DNA from: Erysipelotrichaceae bacterium | GTDB lineage: Bacteria; Bacillota_I; Bacilli_A; RFN20; CAG-826 | Reading direction: 5' to 3' | Assembly (NCBI GenBank): GCA_031271635.1 | Contig: JAISVG010000006.1 | Coordinates: 1 to 8,110 of the forward strand | Length of the DNA: 8,110 nt | In this document: positions 1 through 6,433 of the stretch, in pieces | How positions within the stretch are numbered: position 1 is the stretch's first letter | Layout of the letters: each line of letters starts with the position of its first letter | The notes under the pieces: generated by a model | Databases searched by the model: none | Told to the model about the DNA's origin: nothing | The model's input: the letters and a program-made list of their open reading frames with translations, nothing else | Program-made: the position numbers and the translations under genes

Positions 1-210
1 AGCGTAACAAGCATAGGCGATGAGGCATTCAACGGTTGCAGTAGTTTAGAAAGTATAATCATCCCCGACACTGTTGAAATTATGAGTAGTTATGCATTCG
101 AAGGTTGCGATAATTTAACGATATACGCCGAAGCCGAATCCAAGCCGTCCGAATGGAGTTCGGATTGGAATTTTTCATCCCGTCCCGTTATATGGGGATA
201 CGAGCCGTAA
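1..210 (+). CDS. C-terminal end of a BspA-type leucine-rich-repeat surface protein (5' end outside window)
   Basis: The frame is open from base 1 to a TAA at 208-210, giving the last 69 residues of a longer protein. Two repeats of the BspA/Treponema-type LRR are visible: a unit around IGDEAFNGCSSLESIIIP, then one around AFEGCDNLTIY, with the typical pattern of I-x-x-x-A-F-x-G-C-x-x-L. They are followed by a tail rich in Ser and Trp ending in WGYEP, a C-terminal cap I recognise from large LRR proteins of gut Clostridia. Such proteins are usually exported and thought to mediate adhesion or surface interactions; the signal peptide and main body lie outside the window. Codons are C-rich (GGC, GAC, CCC, GCC), like the first third of ppdK and unlike every gene after 3025. 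No convincing terminator follows the stop. Family assignment is firm; the role is inferred. Confidence 0.85.
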   Translation, partial: SVTSIGDEAFNGCSSLESIIIPDTVEIMSSYAFEGCDNLTIYAEAESKPSEWSSDWNFSSRPVIWGYEP

Positions 211-298
211 AGGAAGTGTTCGTTTTTTACATAGGTTTTAGTACGGATTTCAACATTCTCACCTCGGGAAAAAGTTTCGGCGCATTGCTTTAAAACGG

Positions 299-328
299 TT
301 GCCCGAAGTGTAGAAGGTGTGTTATACT
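299..328 (+). promoter_or_regulatory. Predicted sigma-A type promoter of ppdK, extended -10
   Basis: TTGCCC (299-304) lies 18 bp before TATACT (323-328). The -10 is preceded by TG plus one base (320-322), making an extended -10. Transcription would begin near 335, leaving a leader of about 48 nt before the ppdK ATG. The rest of the 172-bp gap between the LRR gene and ppdK shows no other clear element. Confidence 0.5.
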
Positions 329-362
329 CGCTAAGGTCACAATAATCAAATATTTTTTATAC

Positions 363-368
363 AAGGAG
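363..368 (+). promoter_or_regulatory. Ribosome binding site of ppdK, long spacing
   Basis: AAGGAG is a perfect Shine-Dalgarno core but sits 14 nt before the ATG at 383, longer than the usual 5-10 nt. No in-frame ATG, GTG or TTG lies closer, and a TAA is in frame just upstream of the ATG. The start is also supported by the family N-terminus, with the GGKGANL motif about 20 residues in. Confidence 0.7.
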
Positions 369-382
369 AAAACAGTAACAAA

Positions 383-3025
383 ATGGCAAAGAAGTACGTT
401 TATATGTTTGAAGAGGGCAACGAGTCCCAAAGAGAACTGCTTGGCGGTAAGGGCGCGAACCTTGCGGGCATGACAAGGTTGGGGATGCCCGTTCCTCCCG
501 GATTTACGGTTTCTACCGAGGCTTGCACTCAGTATTATAATGACGGCGAAAAGATTAACGCCGAAATCGAAAAGCAAATTTTTGAAAATTTGGCTAAATT
601 AGAGGCTAAAATGGGCAAAAAACTCGGTGACGAGGCGGATCCCCTTTTGGTTTCGGTTCGCTCCGGCTCCCGCGCGTCGATGCCCGGCATGATGGACACC
701 ATTTTAAACTTGGGTTTAAACGACAAGTCCGTCGAAGGCCTTGCTAAAAAGACGGACAACGCCCGTTTTGCTTACGATTCATACCGCCGCTTTATTCAAA
801 TGTTCAGCGACGTCGTTATGGAACAAAAGAAGGAAGTTTATGAAAAGATTTTGCATGACTTTAAAGAAAAGTGCAACGCCAAATCCGATCAGGACTTAAC
901 CGCCGACCAATTGAAAGAATTGGTTAAAATGTTTAAAGAAAATTACAAAAAGAACCAAGGCGTGGATTTCCCCCAGGACGCAAAGGTTCAAATGATAGAG
1001 GCGACAAAGGCCGTTTTCCGTTCTTGGGACAACCCCCGCGCTATTTATTACCGCAAAATGAACGACATTCCCGGCGATTGGGGAACAGCCGTTAATATTC
1101 AGTCGATGGTTTTCGGCAACAAGGGCGACACGTCCGGTACGGGCGTTGCGTTTACCCGCAACCCCGCGACGGGCGAAAAGATTCTTTACGGCGAGTACCT
1201 TATGAACGCGCAAGGCGAGGACGTTGTTGCGGGTATCCGTACCCCCAACAAGATTGCGCAATTAGAGCAACAAAATCCCGCCGTTTACAAGCAATTTGTT
1301 GAGATTACTCAAAAGTTAGAAAGCCACTACCGCGATATGCAGGACATGGAATTTACCATCGAAGAGGGTAAACTCTATATGTTGCAAACTAGAAACGGCA
1401 AAAGAACTGCTGCTGCTGCTGTTAAAATTGCGGCTGATTTATATAAAGAAGGCCGTTTAACAAAGAAAGAAGCAATTCTTAAAGTTGAACCCTCCCAAGT
1501 CGATCAGTTATTACACCCTGCTTTCGATCCTAAGGCCCTTAAGGCGGCCACACCACTAGCGTCAGGTCTTAATGCCTCTCCAGGAGCTGCGACCGGACAT
1601 ATCGTCTTTACCGCAGAACGCGCTAAGGTTTTAAAGAATAAAAACTATAACGTAATCTTAGTTCGTGAAGAAACCTCACCAGAAGACATTGAAGGCATGA
1701 TTGTTGCCTCAGGAATCTTAACCTCTACTGGAGGACGAACTTCACATGCTGCAGTCGTAGCAAGACAACTTGGTACTTGCTGTGTCTGTGGTGCGAAAGA
1801 TTGCCATGTTAGTGAAGAAAAAGGAATTGTTAAGATTGGTGACCGCATCTTTAAGGAAGGCGATTTCTTATCACTTGATGGAACAACTGGTTTAATCTAT
1901 GGTGAAGAAATCAAAACTGTACCTGCTAAAATCGGTGGCGATTTTAAGAAAATCATGACCTGGGCCGACAAGTATCGCGTGTTAAAAGTTCGCGCGAATG
2001 CTGATACCCCAAGAGATGCAAAACGAGCTTATGAATTTGGAGCTGAAGGTATTGGTCTTGTAAGAACAGAGCATATGTTCTTTGAAGGCGATCGTATTAA
2101 AGCGATTCGCAAGATGATTGTCTCAAAAACTAAGGTTGAAAGAGAGGCCGCTCTTGCGGAACTCCTTCCAATGCAAAGAGGTGATTTCGAAGCCTTATAT
2201 AAAGAGATGAAGGGTAACCCCGTAACAATCCGTTATCTTGACCCCCCACTCCATGAATTTGTTCCTCACGATGTTGAGAGTATTAAAACATTAGCCCGTG
2301 AAATGGGTTTAACCTATGAAGATTTAAAAGCAACAATTGATGGATTACATGAATTAAATCCGATGATGGGACACCGTGGTGTAAGATTATCAGTTACTTA
2401 TCCTGAAATTGCCGCGATGCAAACTCGTGCTGTTATTGAAGCAGCAATAAATGTGAATAAGACTGCTACCCAAAAAGTAGTTCCAGAAATCATGATTCCG
2501 TTAGTCGGTGAAGTTAAGGAACTTAAGTATGTGAAGGATGTTGTAGTTAATACTATCAAAACTATCCTTAAGGAACAAAACGCTACTTTAGATTATCAAA
2601 TTGGAACGATGATTGAAATTCCTCGAGCCGCCTTATTGGCTGACGAAATTGCGAAAGAAGCAGAGTTCTTCAGCTTTGGAACTAATGACCTAACACAAAT
2701 GACCTTTGGCTTCAGTCGTGATGATGCTGGTAAATTCCTTGATGCTTACTATGAAAGCAAAATCTTTGAGTATGACCCCTTCAAGACTGTTGATCAAAAT
2801 GGAGTTGGGAAATTAATGGATATGGCAGTGAAACTAGGTCGCAAGGAAAGACCTAACTTAAAATGTGGTATCTGTGGTGAACATGGAGGCGATCCTGCTT
2901 CAGTTAAATTCTGTCACCGTATTGGATTAAACTATGTTTCATGCTCCCCGTATCGGGTCCCAGTTGCAAGACTAGCGGCAGCACATGCAGCCTTAAAATA
3001 TAAGTATCCTAAGATTAAGAAATAA
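383..3025 (+). CDS. ppdK: Pyruvate, phosphate dikinase (mosaic codon use)
   Basis: This 880-residue cytosolic enzyme interconverts pyruvate + ATP + Pi and PEP + AMP + PPi (EC 2.7.9.1). In fermentative anaerobes it often works in glycolysis with PPi saving, or supplies PEP. Domains in order: N-terminal ATP-grasp nucleotide-binding domain (about 1-340, with GGKGANL near residue 22 and E323, Q335, R337), phosphohistidine swivelling domain (about 390-510, with GGRTSHAAVVAR and catalytic H455; T453 at the position regulated in plant enzymes), and C-terminal PEP/pyruvate barrel (about 520-880, with R561, R617, E745, N768 and C831 in CGICGEHGGDP). From residue 323 onward these fall at the numbers known for the Clostridium symbiosum enzyme, and length is normal, so the gene looks intact and functional. 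The oddity is a sharp change of codon style at about residues 336-390 (see junction entry). It has its own promoter and terminator and is apparently monocistronic. Confidence 0.97.
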   Translation: MAKKYVYMFEEGNESQRELLGGKGANLAGMTRLGMPVPPGFTVSTEACTQYYNDGEKINAEIEKQIFENLAKLEAKMGKKLGDEADPLLVSVRSGSRASMPGMMDTILNLGLNDKSVEGLAKKTDNARFAYDSYRRFIQMFSDVVMEQKKEVYEKILHDFKEKCNAKSDQDLTADQLKELVKMFKENYKKNQGVDFPQDAKVQMIEATKAVFRSWDNPRAIYYRKMNDIPGDWGTAVNIQSMVFGNKGDTSGTGVAFTRNPATGEKILYGEYLMNAQGEDVVAGIRTPNKIAQLEQQNPAVYKQFVEITQKLESHYRDMQDMEFTIEEGKLYMLQTRNGKRTAAAAVKIAADLYKEGRLTKKEAILKVEPSQVDQLLHPAFDPKALKAATPLASGLNASPGAATGHIVFTAERAKVLKNKNYNVILVREETSPEDIEGMIVASGILTSTGGRTSHAAVVARQLGTCCVCGAKDCHVSEEKGIVKIGDRIFKEGDFLSLDGTTGLIYGEEIKTVPAKIGGDFKKIMTWADKYRVLKVRANADTPRDAKRAYEFGAEGIGLVRTEHMFFEGDRIKAIRKMIVSKTKVEREAALAELLPMQRGDFEALYKEMKGNPVTIRYLDPPLHEFVPHDVESIKTLAREMGLTYEDLKATIDGLHELNPMMGHRGVRLSVTYPEIAAMQTRAVIEAAINVNKTATQKVVPEIMIPLVGEVKELKYVKDVVVNTIKTILKEQNATLDYQIGTMIEIPRAALLADEIAKEAEFFSFGTNDLTQMTFGFSRDDAGKFLDAYYESKIFEYDPFKTVDQNGVGKLMDMAVKLGRKERPNLKCGICGEHGGDPASVKFCHRIGLNYVSCSPYRVPVARLAAAHAALKYKYPKIKK
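1385..1550. other. Codon-style junction inside ppdK (candidate recombination or assembly breakpoint)
   Basis: Approximate counts by eye. Before this interval Gly is GGC in 17 of 25 codons, Asp is GAC in about 16 of 21, and Pro is CCC in 10 of 11. After it, Gly is GGC in about 8 of 43 (mostly GGT/GGA), Asp is GAC in about 7 of 29, and Pro is CCC in 4 of 24 with many CCA/CCT. The change starts at the invariant LQTRNGKRTAAAA stretch, where DNA from distant ppdK genes would be most alike, and at the end of the ATP-grasp domain. The exact crossover cannot be fixed closer because the bases between 1390 and 1550 are of mixed style. Whether it arose in nature or in assembly is not decidable from one sequence. 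Confidence 0.7.
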
Positions 3026-3040
3026 GTTTGATTAAAAAGA

Positions 3041-3069
3041 AAAACCACAGGCAATTCCTGTGGTTTTTT
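3041..3069. terminator. Strong hairpin terminator, probably bidirectional, between convergent genes
   Basis: A perfect 11-bp stem (AAAACCACAGG at 3041-3051 with CCTGTGGTTTT at 3057-3067) encloses a 5-nt loop, and the T run continues to 3069. It starts 15 nt after the ppdK stop. On the other strand the A-rich stretch 3034-3044 becomes a T-rich tail, so the same hairpin can also end transcripts of the leftward gene that stops at 3090. Confidence 0.92.
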
Positions 3070-3089
3070 GTTTGATGTGGGATTTTTAC

Positions 3090-4643
3090 TTATGCCGCAC
3101 GACCAATGTAAAGCGTCCAATTCGTATGGTTATAATAGAAGTCATAGTTTCCTGCAGTACTAATGAGGAAGTTGCTACTGCCACCGCCAGAAACACCAGT
3201 AGCTGAAGCACCATTTAAACTAACATTATAGAAGGAAGTGCCGTTATGGATTTTAAATTCTGTGGCAGCAGCCATTGGAACACCAGTAGCCATGTATTCA
3301 TTTGGGTTATCAGGATTCTTAATGAGTCCAATTGCATTAGCGTTCACACCCCAGTCCGAGAAAGATCCGACTAAGTAGTAATCATAAGTAGTTACTTCAG
3401 TTATTCCTTCAAAATAAACAGAGAAACCACCATCGAGCCAAGTTTTAAGATAAACATTATAGGTATCAGTAAGGGTGATGACAAAATTGCTTTCATTACC
3501 GCCACTGACTTTAGTAAGGTCACCTTCGTTTCCAACAGTTAAGAAGGCATTCGCGGTTTTGCTCCAAATTTTCATTTCAGCACCAACCTCAAAGTCAATT
3601 CCAAGGGCCATATATTCACCAGTTTGGGTATCTAGTAACGTGGCATCAGGGTTTTCTTCAAGTGAGATTGCGTCTGGATGAGCGACACTCCAATTGGAGA
3701 ACGATCCGATAAGATAGTATTCGGCATCAAGTACTGGAGCCTCACTTGGAGCAATAAAGACGGTAACCGCATTATCGGCCCATAGTTTCACATAGATGTT
3801 ATAGGTACCAGCGATATCAATATAGACGTTACCTTCATTCTCATCAACTTCCATCATAACATGAACCATGTTGTAATCAAAGGCAGAACCAAGTCCGGTT
3901 GATGTATCGACGATTGCATCCCAACGATCTTCAGTGGCTTCAAAGGCTTTCCACATATCGCCAACTTCAAAAGCTACTTCAAGCGCGTAATATTCTGCAA
4001 CTAAATCAGGCGTTACGGCAGGATTGTCATTTAAAGTAAGGGCAATACCGGTTTCCGCAACCCATGTTTCCGTTCCAGTTAAGAAACTACCAACCCCAAC
4101 GAGATACCATTCTTGGGGAACAGGATGCTTCAAGATACTAACTGAGTAGGCATCGCCGATACCATCAGCAGTATCATCCCAATGTTTTAAATAGATGTCA
4201 TATGAGGCTGCGGTGTTGACATGGACATTTCCAAAATCTTCACCTTCAATGTCGACTGTATGAGTCATTCCATCATTTTCATGAACATAGTATTCAATCC
4301 AGGTGTCACCAGTATAATCGCGGATTTTAAATTGATCAGCGACACTAAGTGGTAATTCAGTAATGTACCATTCAGCAACAAGATTAGGGAAAGAAGTAGT
4401 ATCTGGGTTCGGATTAACAACTAGCGGGTGACCACCATCAGGATGCCACTCACTTTTAAAAGTAGTTGATTCCGCCCCATTTTTACCAACTACATAGAAG
4501 CCGCAGGATTCCTCCGCGGCAATTTCAGCGATGGTGTTACTATTCTTAAAACCTTGACGATTAAAAACAGCAACCCCAGAAATCGAAGCAACCATTAATA
4601 AAGCGAGGCTACTTAAAGTTAAAATAATTGATTTCCTTTTCAT
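3090..4643 (-). CDS. Secreted protein with four repeated beta-sandwich-like domains (possible glycan binding)
   Basis: This 517-residue protein has an N-terminal signal sequence or anchor (basic MKRK, then a hydrophobic stretch about residues 6-27) without a lipobox. The rest is four diverged copies of one module at about residues 48-173, 178-298, 308-412 and 421-514. Each opens with a YYLVGSFS-W type strand, has a middle FEVG-x-x-(M/F)KI segment, and ends with an AGTYNIYLK-x-W strand pair. This layout resembles small carbohydrate-binding modules and SusE/SusF-like starch-binding domains, where a conserved Trp after GSF often contacts sugar; function is inferred from pattern only. There is no sortase signal, no C-terminal transmembrane segment, and only one Cys (residue 47). 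The start is fixed by AAGGAG five nt upstream. It is convergent with ppdK and shares the hairpin terminator. The product is likely exported, perhaps held to the surface by its uncleaved N-terminal helix. Confidence 0.85.
   Translation of the reverse strand: MKRKSIILTLSSLALLMVASISGVAVFNRQGFKNSNTIAEIAAEESCGFYVVGKNGAESTTFKSEWHPDGGHPLVVNPNPDTTSFPNLVAEWYITELPLSVADQFKIRDYTGDTWIEYYVHENDGMTHTVDIEGEDFGNVHVNTAASYDIYLKHWDDTADGIGDAYSVSILKHPVPQEWYLVGVGSFLTGTETWVAETGIALTLNDNPAVTPDLVAEYYALEVAFEVGDMWKAFEATEDRWDAIVDTSTGLGSAFDYNMVHVMMEVDENEGNVYIDIAGTYNIYVKLWADNAVTVFIAPSEAPVLDAEYYLIGSFSNWSVAHPDAISLEENPDATLLDTQTGEYMALGIDFEVGAEMKIWSKTANAFLTVGNEGDLTKVSGGNESNFVITLTDTYNVYLKTWLDGGFSVYFEGITEVTTYDYYLVGSFSDWGVNANAIGLIKNPDNPNEYMATGVPMAAATEFKIHNGTSFYNVSLNGASATGVSGGGSSNFLISTAGNYDFYYNHTNWTLYIGRAA
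3102..4502 (-). repeat. Four tandem protein-level domain repeats inside the secreted protein
   Basis: Modules in protein order: 4502-4125, 4112-3750, 3722-3408 and 3383-3102. Modules 3 and 4 are the most alike (YYLIGSFSNW and YYLVGSFSDW openings; a shared SGG-x-x-SNF segment before the last strands). Module 1 is the most diverged and opens with CGFYVVGKNGA. Module length falls from about 125 to about 94 residues towards the C-terminus. The copies are diverged at DNA level, so this is old duplication rather than recent slippage. Confidence 0.75.
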
Positions 4644-4648
4644 TCAAT

Positions 4649-4654
4649 CTCCTT
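4649..4654 (-). promoter_or_regulatory. Ribosome binding site of the four-module secreted protein
   Basis: Read on the minus strand, AAGGAG lies 5 nt before the ATG at 4643. It is a near-ideal Shine-Dalgarno sequence and decides the start. Confidence 0.85.
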
Positions 4655-4661
4655 ATAACTT

Positions 4662-4690
4662 ATTATAACAACGATAAGACGATACTACAA
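4662..4690 (-). promoter_or_regulatory. Predicted promoter of the four-module secreted protein
   Basis: On the minus strand TTGTAG (4690-4685) is followed after 17 bp by a perfect TATAAT (4667-4662). Transcription would start near 4655, just before the Shine-Dalgarno, giving a very short leader of about 12 nt. The -35 matches the consensus only in TTG. The rest of the 134-bp gap up to 4777 holds AT-rich sequence with a weak imperfect inverted repeat only. Confidence 0.55.
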
Positions 4691-4777
4691 GAGTTTTTCT
4701 GCAATATTTTTGTATAAAAAAAGCATGTTTCTTTTATAGACAAAAAAAGATGAGATTTTAGGGAGTTTACCTAGCGA

Positions 4778-5260
4778 TTATACTGATTGTTGGTCGTTTT
4801 TCTTTAAAAGTAAGGGATAAAGAATAATTAGAATAACGGCAATGGTGAGAATGATTCCGCTAGCAAGTAGTCCTCCATTTAGTGCAAAGTACTCGGTAAT
4901 AATCCCAGTTCTTAAATAAATCACTTGTTTTAGAAAGAAAAAAGAGATTACTTGGATTTCAGTAACTACTACAAAAAAAGTGCTTAAAGGTCTACTTTTA
5001 ACGGTTAAAAGCGCAAAGAGGGGGAGATAAATCAAAAGTAAAAAGTAGCCAATCAAGATAACATCATATACTAAGACTCGCTTAATGCTGGTAATTTCTC
5101 CGCCAAAGATAATCGTCATTAATGGATAGGTATTGTTATTCTCTTGATAAGAAGAAAAAATGAAACATAAAACTCCAATTACGATTAGAGTAAAAATCAA
5201 AAATCTTATTAGAGTTTCTTTTAGTTTTTGAGGATTTTTATGACGATTTTGAGGTTGCAT
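4778..5260 (-). CDS. Four-helix integral membrane protein of unknown function
   Basis: This 160-residue, strongly hydrophobic protein has a basic, polar N-terminus (about residues 1-17) and four predicted membrane helices at about 18-36, 63-87, 94-115 and 128-152. It ends in a short charged tail (KKNDQQSV). The first loop (about 37-62) is polar and probably faces outward if the basic N-terminus is inside. I recognise no family motif; no catalytic residues or ATPase signature are visible. The ATG at 5260 has no Shine-Dalgarno at a usable distance (AAAGG directly abuts it), while a TATAAT ends 7 nt upstream, so the message may be leaderless. It is divergent from the membrane protein gene at 5396, which might mean a shared role, but nothing in the sequence proves that. 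It is followed on the same strand by the secreted protein gene, which has its own promoter. Confidence 0.75.
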   Translation of the reverse strand: MQPQNRHKNPQKLKETLIRFLIFTLIVIGVLCFIFSSYQENNNTYPLMTIIFGGEITSIKRVLVYDVILIGYFLLLIYLPLFALLTVKSRPLSTFFVVVTEIQVISFFFLKQVIYLRTGIITEYFALNGGLLASGIILTIAVILIILYPLLLKKNDQQSV

Positions 5261-5267
5261 CCTTTGT

Positions 5268-5273
5268 ATTATA
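5268..5273 (-). promoter_or_regulatory. -10 box close to the start of the four-helix membrane protein gene
   Basis: A perfect TATAAT on the minus strand ends 7 nt before the ATG, putting the predicted transcription start at or next to the start codon. No good -35 is seen at 16-18 bp, so the promoter call rests on the -10 alone. Confidence 0.4.
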
Positions 5274-5338
5274 CACTTATTAAGGATATTTTTTGAGGCC
5301 TGACTTTAAATATCAATGGGGATTTATTTATGGAGTGA

Positions 5339-5367
5339 TTGAATAATTAGCGATTTCTCTATATACT
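5339..5367 (+). promoter_or_regulatory. Predicted promoter of the divergent membrane protein at 5396
   Basis: TTGAAT (5339-5344), then 17 bp, then TATACT (5362-5367). The start of transcription would be near 5374, about 22 nt before the ATG. A Shine-Dalgarno-like AAGGA at 5382-5386 follows, 9 nt from the ATG. Confidence 0.6.
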
Positions 5368-5375
5368 ATATAGAG
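5357..5375. promoter_or_regulatory. Perfect 19-bp palindrome over the -10 box and transcription start: candidate operator
   Basis: CTCTATATA, one central C, then TATATAGAG: two exact 9-bp half-sites. It covers the -10 and the predicted start of transcription of the gene at 5396, the classic position for a repressor that blocks polymerase. A dimeric winged-helix regulator (GntR-like, for example) would suit an AT-rich site of this size, but none is encoded in the window. The T-T mismatch flanking both arms bounds the symmetry exactly. Confidence 0.5.
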
Positions 5376-5395
5376 TTACAAAAGGAAATATTGTC

Positions 5396-6433
5396 ATGAA
5401 AGATAAAAAAAGACCACTTCAAACGATTCTTCAAGTGCTTGGATCGTTATTTAAAAATAATAGCGCTTTAAATGGGGCTACTGGAAACCCTTGGTGGGTG
5501 TCTTTAGTCATTTTGATTCTCACTTTAGGCTGTGCAATTACTCCAGTTGCACTTTTTTACGATGGTCAAAGAGGTGAACAGTACATTCCAGCTTATAACA
5601 ATGGCCTTGAAGTCGCACTAGCGGACTTTCAAATCGCACTAAGTGAGAATGACCTAGATTATGAAATCCAACAAAAAGGCGAAGGCGAAAACGCAGTCTA
5701 TGAGTTAAATGAAATCGGTAGCAATACTTGGGATAATGTTTTTGGACTAAACGAGACTCCTTATAAACATTATCATGTTGGCACCATTGATGCTGATGGA
5801 GATGGTAGTATCGACTTAATTCCTGATTATGAAATATATTTTACAAAACGCGGCGGCGCTGAACTTTCAAGCTTTAAGGATCAAGTTCTTGAAAAAGCTA
5901 ATTCTTATTTTATTTTTGGTAAAGACGCTTTCTTTTTTGGTTTTTTAACTAATGGCGATCTTGTGAGCGCTAGCTCAGGTGATTATCTGCGTCTAGTTGG
6001 AACTAAACTTAGTGATTTAGGTAAAGTGTATAACGGTGATGCTTTAGTCGATGGAAAAACGCATGTGACAGAATATCAAAATGGAGTGTTAAATAACTAT
6101 AAACAGTTTATTAATAAAGGATATCTAACATATCATGACCGTCAAGTTTTAGTATGGACTCTAGCAGCACTTGGCTTTTTCTTCATTATTGTTATCTTAG
6201 GTGGTCTTGTTATCTTTATTGGAACCAGATCAAAAACTTCTGAATTCCGTGTTTTATCCTACTGGAAATGTACCAAAATTGCTATTTGGGCATCGCTTTC
6301 TCCAGCTTTAATTACGCTAATTCTTGGCTGTCTCTTCCTCCAACAATATGCTATGTGGATGTTTATTCTTTTAGTATCGTTACGATATATGTGGTTTTCG
6401 ATGCGTACTTTGCGTCCGATGCCAACTGCTTAA
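5396..6433 (+). CDS. Membrane protein with large extracytoplasmic domain, DUF1189-like topology
   Basis: In this 345-residue protein a short polar N-terminus is followed by one membrane helix (about 33-55), a hydrophilic domain (about 56-250) that should lie outside the cell, and three C-terminal helices (about 251-277, 293-316 and 317-334). One N-terminal helix, a large external domain and a C-terminal helix bundle is the layout of DUF1189 proteins (streptococcal MalA of maltodextrin loci is one); I offer that as a topology match only. In the external domain DADGDGSID (132-140) has the DxDxDG start of a calcium-binding EF-hand or dockerin-type loop. The start is supported by AAGGA 9 nt upstream and by a promoter with a palindromic candidate operator. 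The stop TAA overlaps the stop of the next, convergent gene within the shared TTAA. Real gene: firm; family: tentative. Confidence 0.8.
   Translation: MKDKKRPLQTILQVLGSLFKNNSALNGATGNPWWVSLVILILTLGCAITPVALFYDGQRGEQYIPAYNNGLEVALADFQIALSENDLDYEIQQKGEGENAVYELNEIGSNTWDNVFGLNETPYKHYHVGTIDADGDGSIDLIPDYEIYFTKRGGAELSSFKDQVLEKANSYFIFGKDAFFFGFLTNGDLVSASSGDYLRLVGTKLSDLGKVYNGDALVDGKTHVTEYQNGVLNNYKQFINKGYLTYHDRQVLVWTLAALGFFFIIVILGGLVIFIGTRSKTSEFRVLSYWKCTKIAIWASLSPALITLILGCLFLQQYAMWMFILLVSLRYMWFSMRTLRPMPTA

Noticed and set aside
211..298. Possible terminator after the LRR gene
   Set aside because: Only short GTAAA/TTTAC pairing is present; no stable hairpin followed by T residues.
290..1848. Long antisense open frames within and just before ppdK on the minus strand (for example 290-577, 896-1261, 1645-1848)
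   Set aside because: They lie wholly or mostly opposite a conserved, intact enzyme gene, lack ribosome binding sites, and have no recognisable protein character.
2932..3120. Minus-strand open frame spanning the end of ppdK and the terminator
   Set aside because: It crosses a strong hairpin terminator and overlaps both real genes; it is a frame shadow.
3475..3681. Plus-strand open frame opposite the secreted repeat protein
   Set aside because: It lies inside a well-supported gene with a clear repeat structure on the other strand and has no promoter or Shine-Dalgarno.
4711..4742. Weak inverted repeat (TGTATAAAA and TTTTATAGACA) downstream of the four-helix membrane protein
   Set aside because: The stem is AT-only with bulges and is not followed by a clean T run, so it is too weak to call a terminator.
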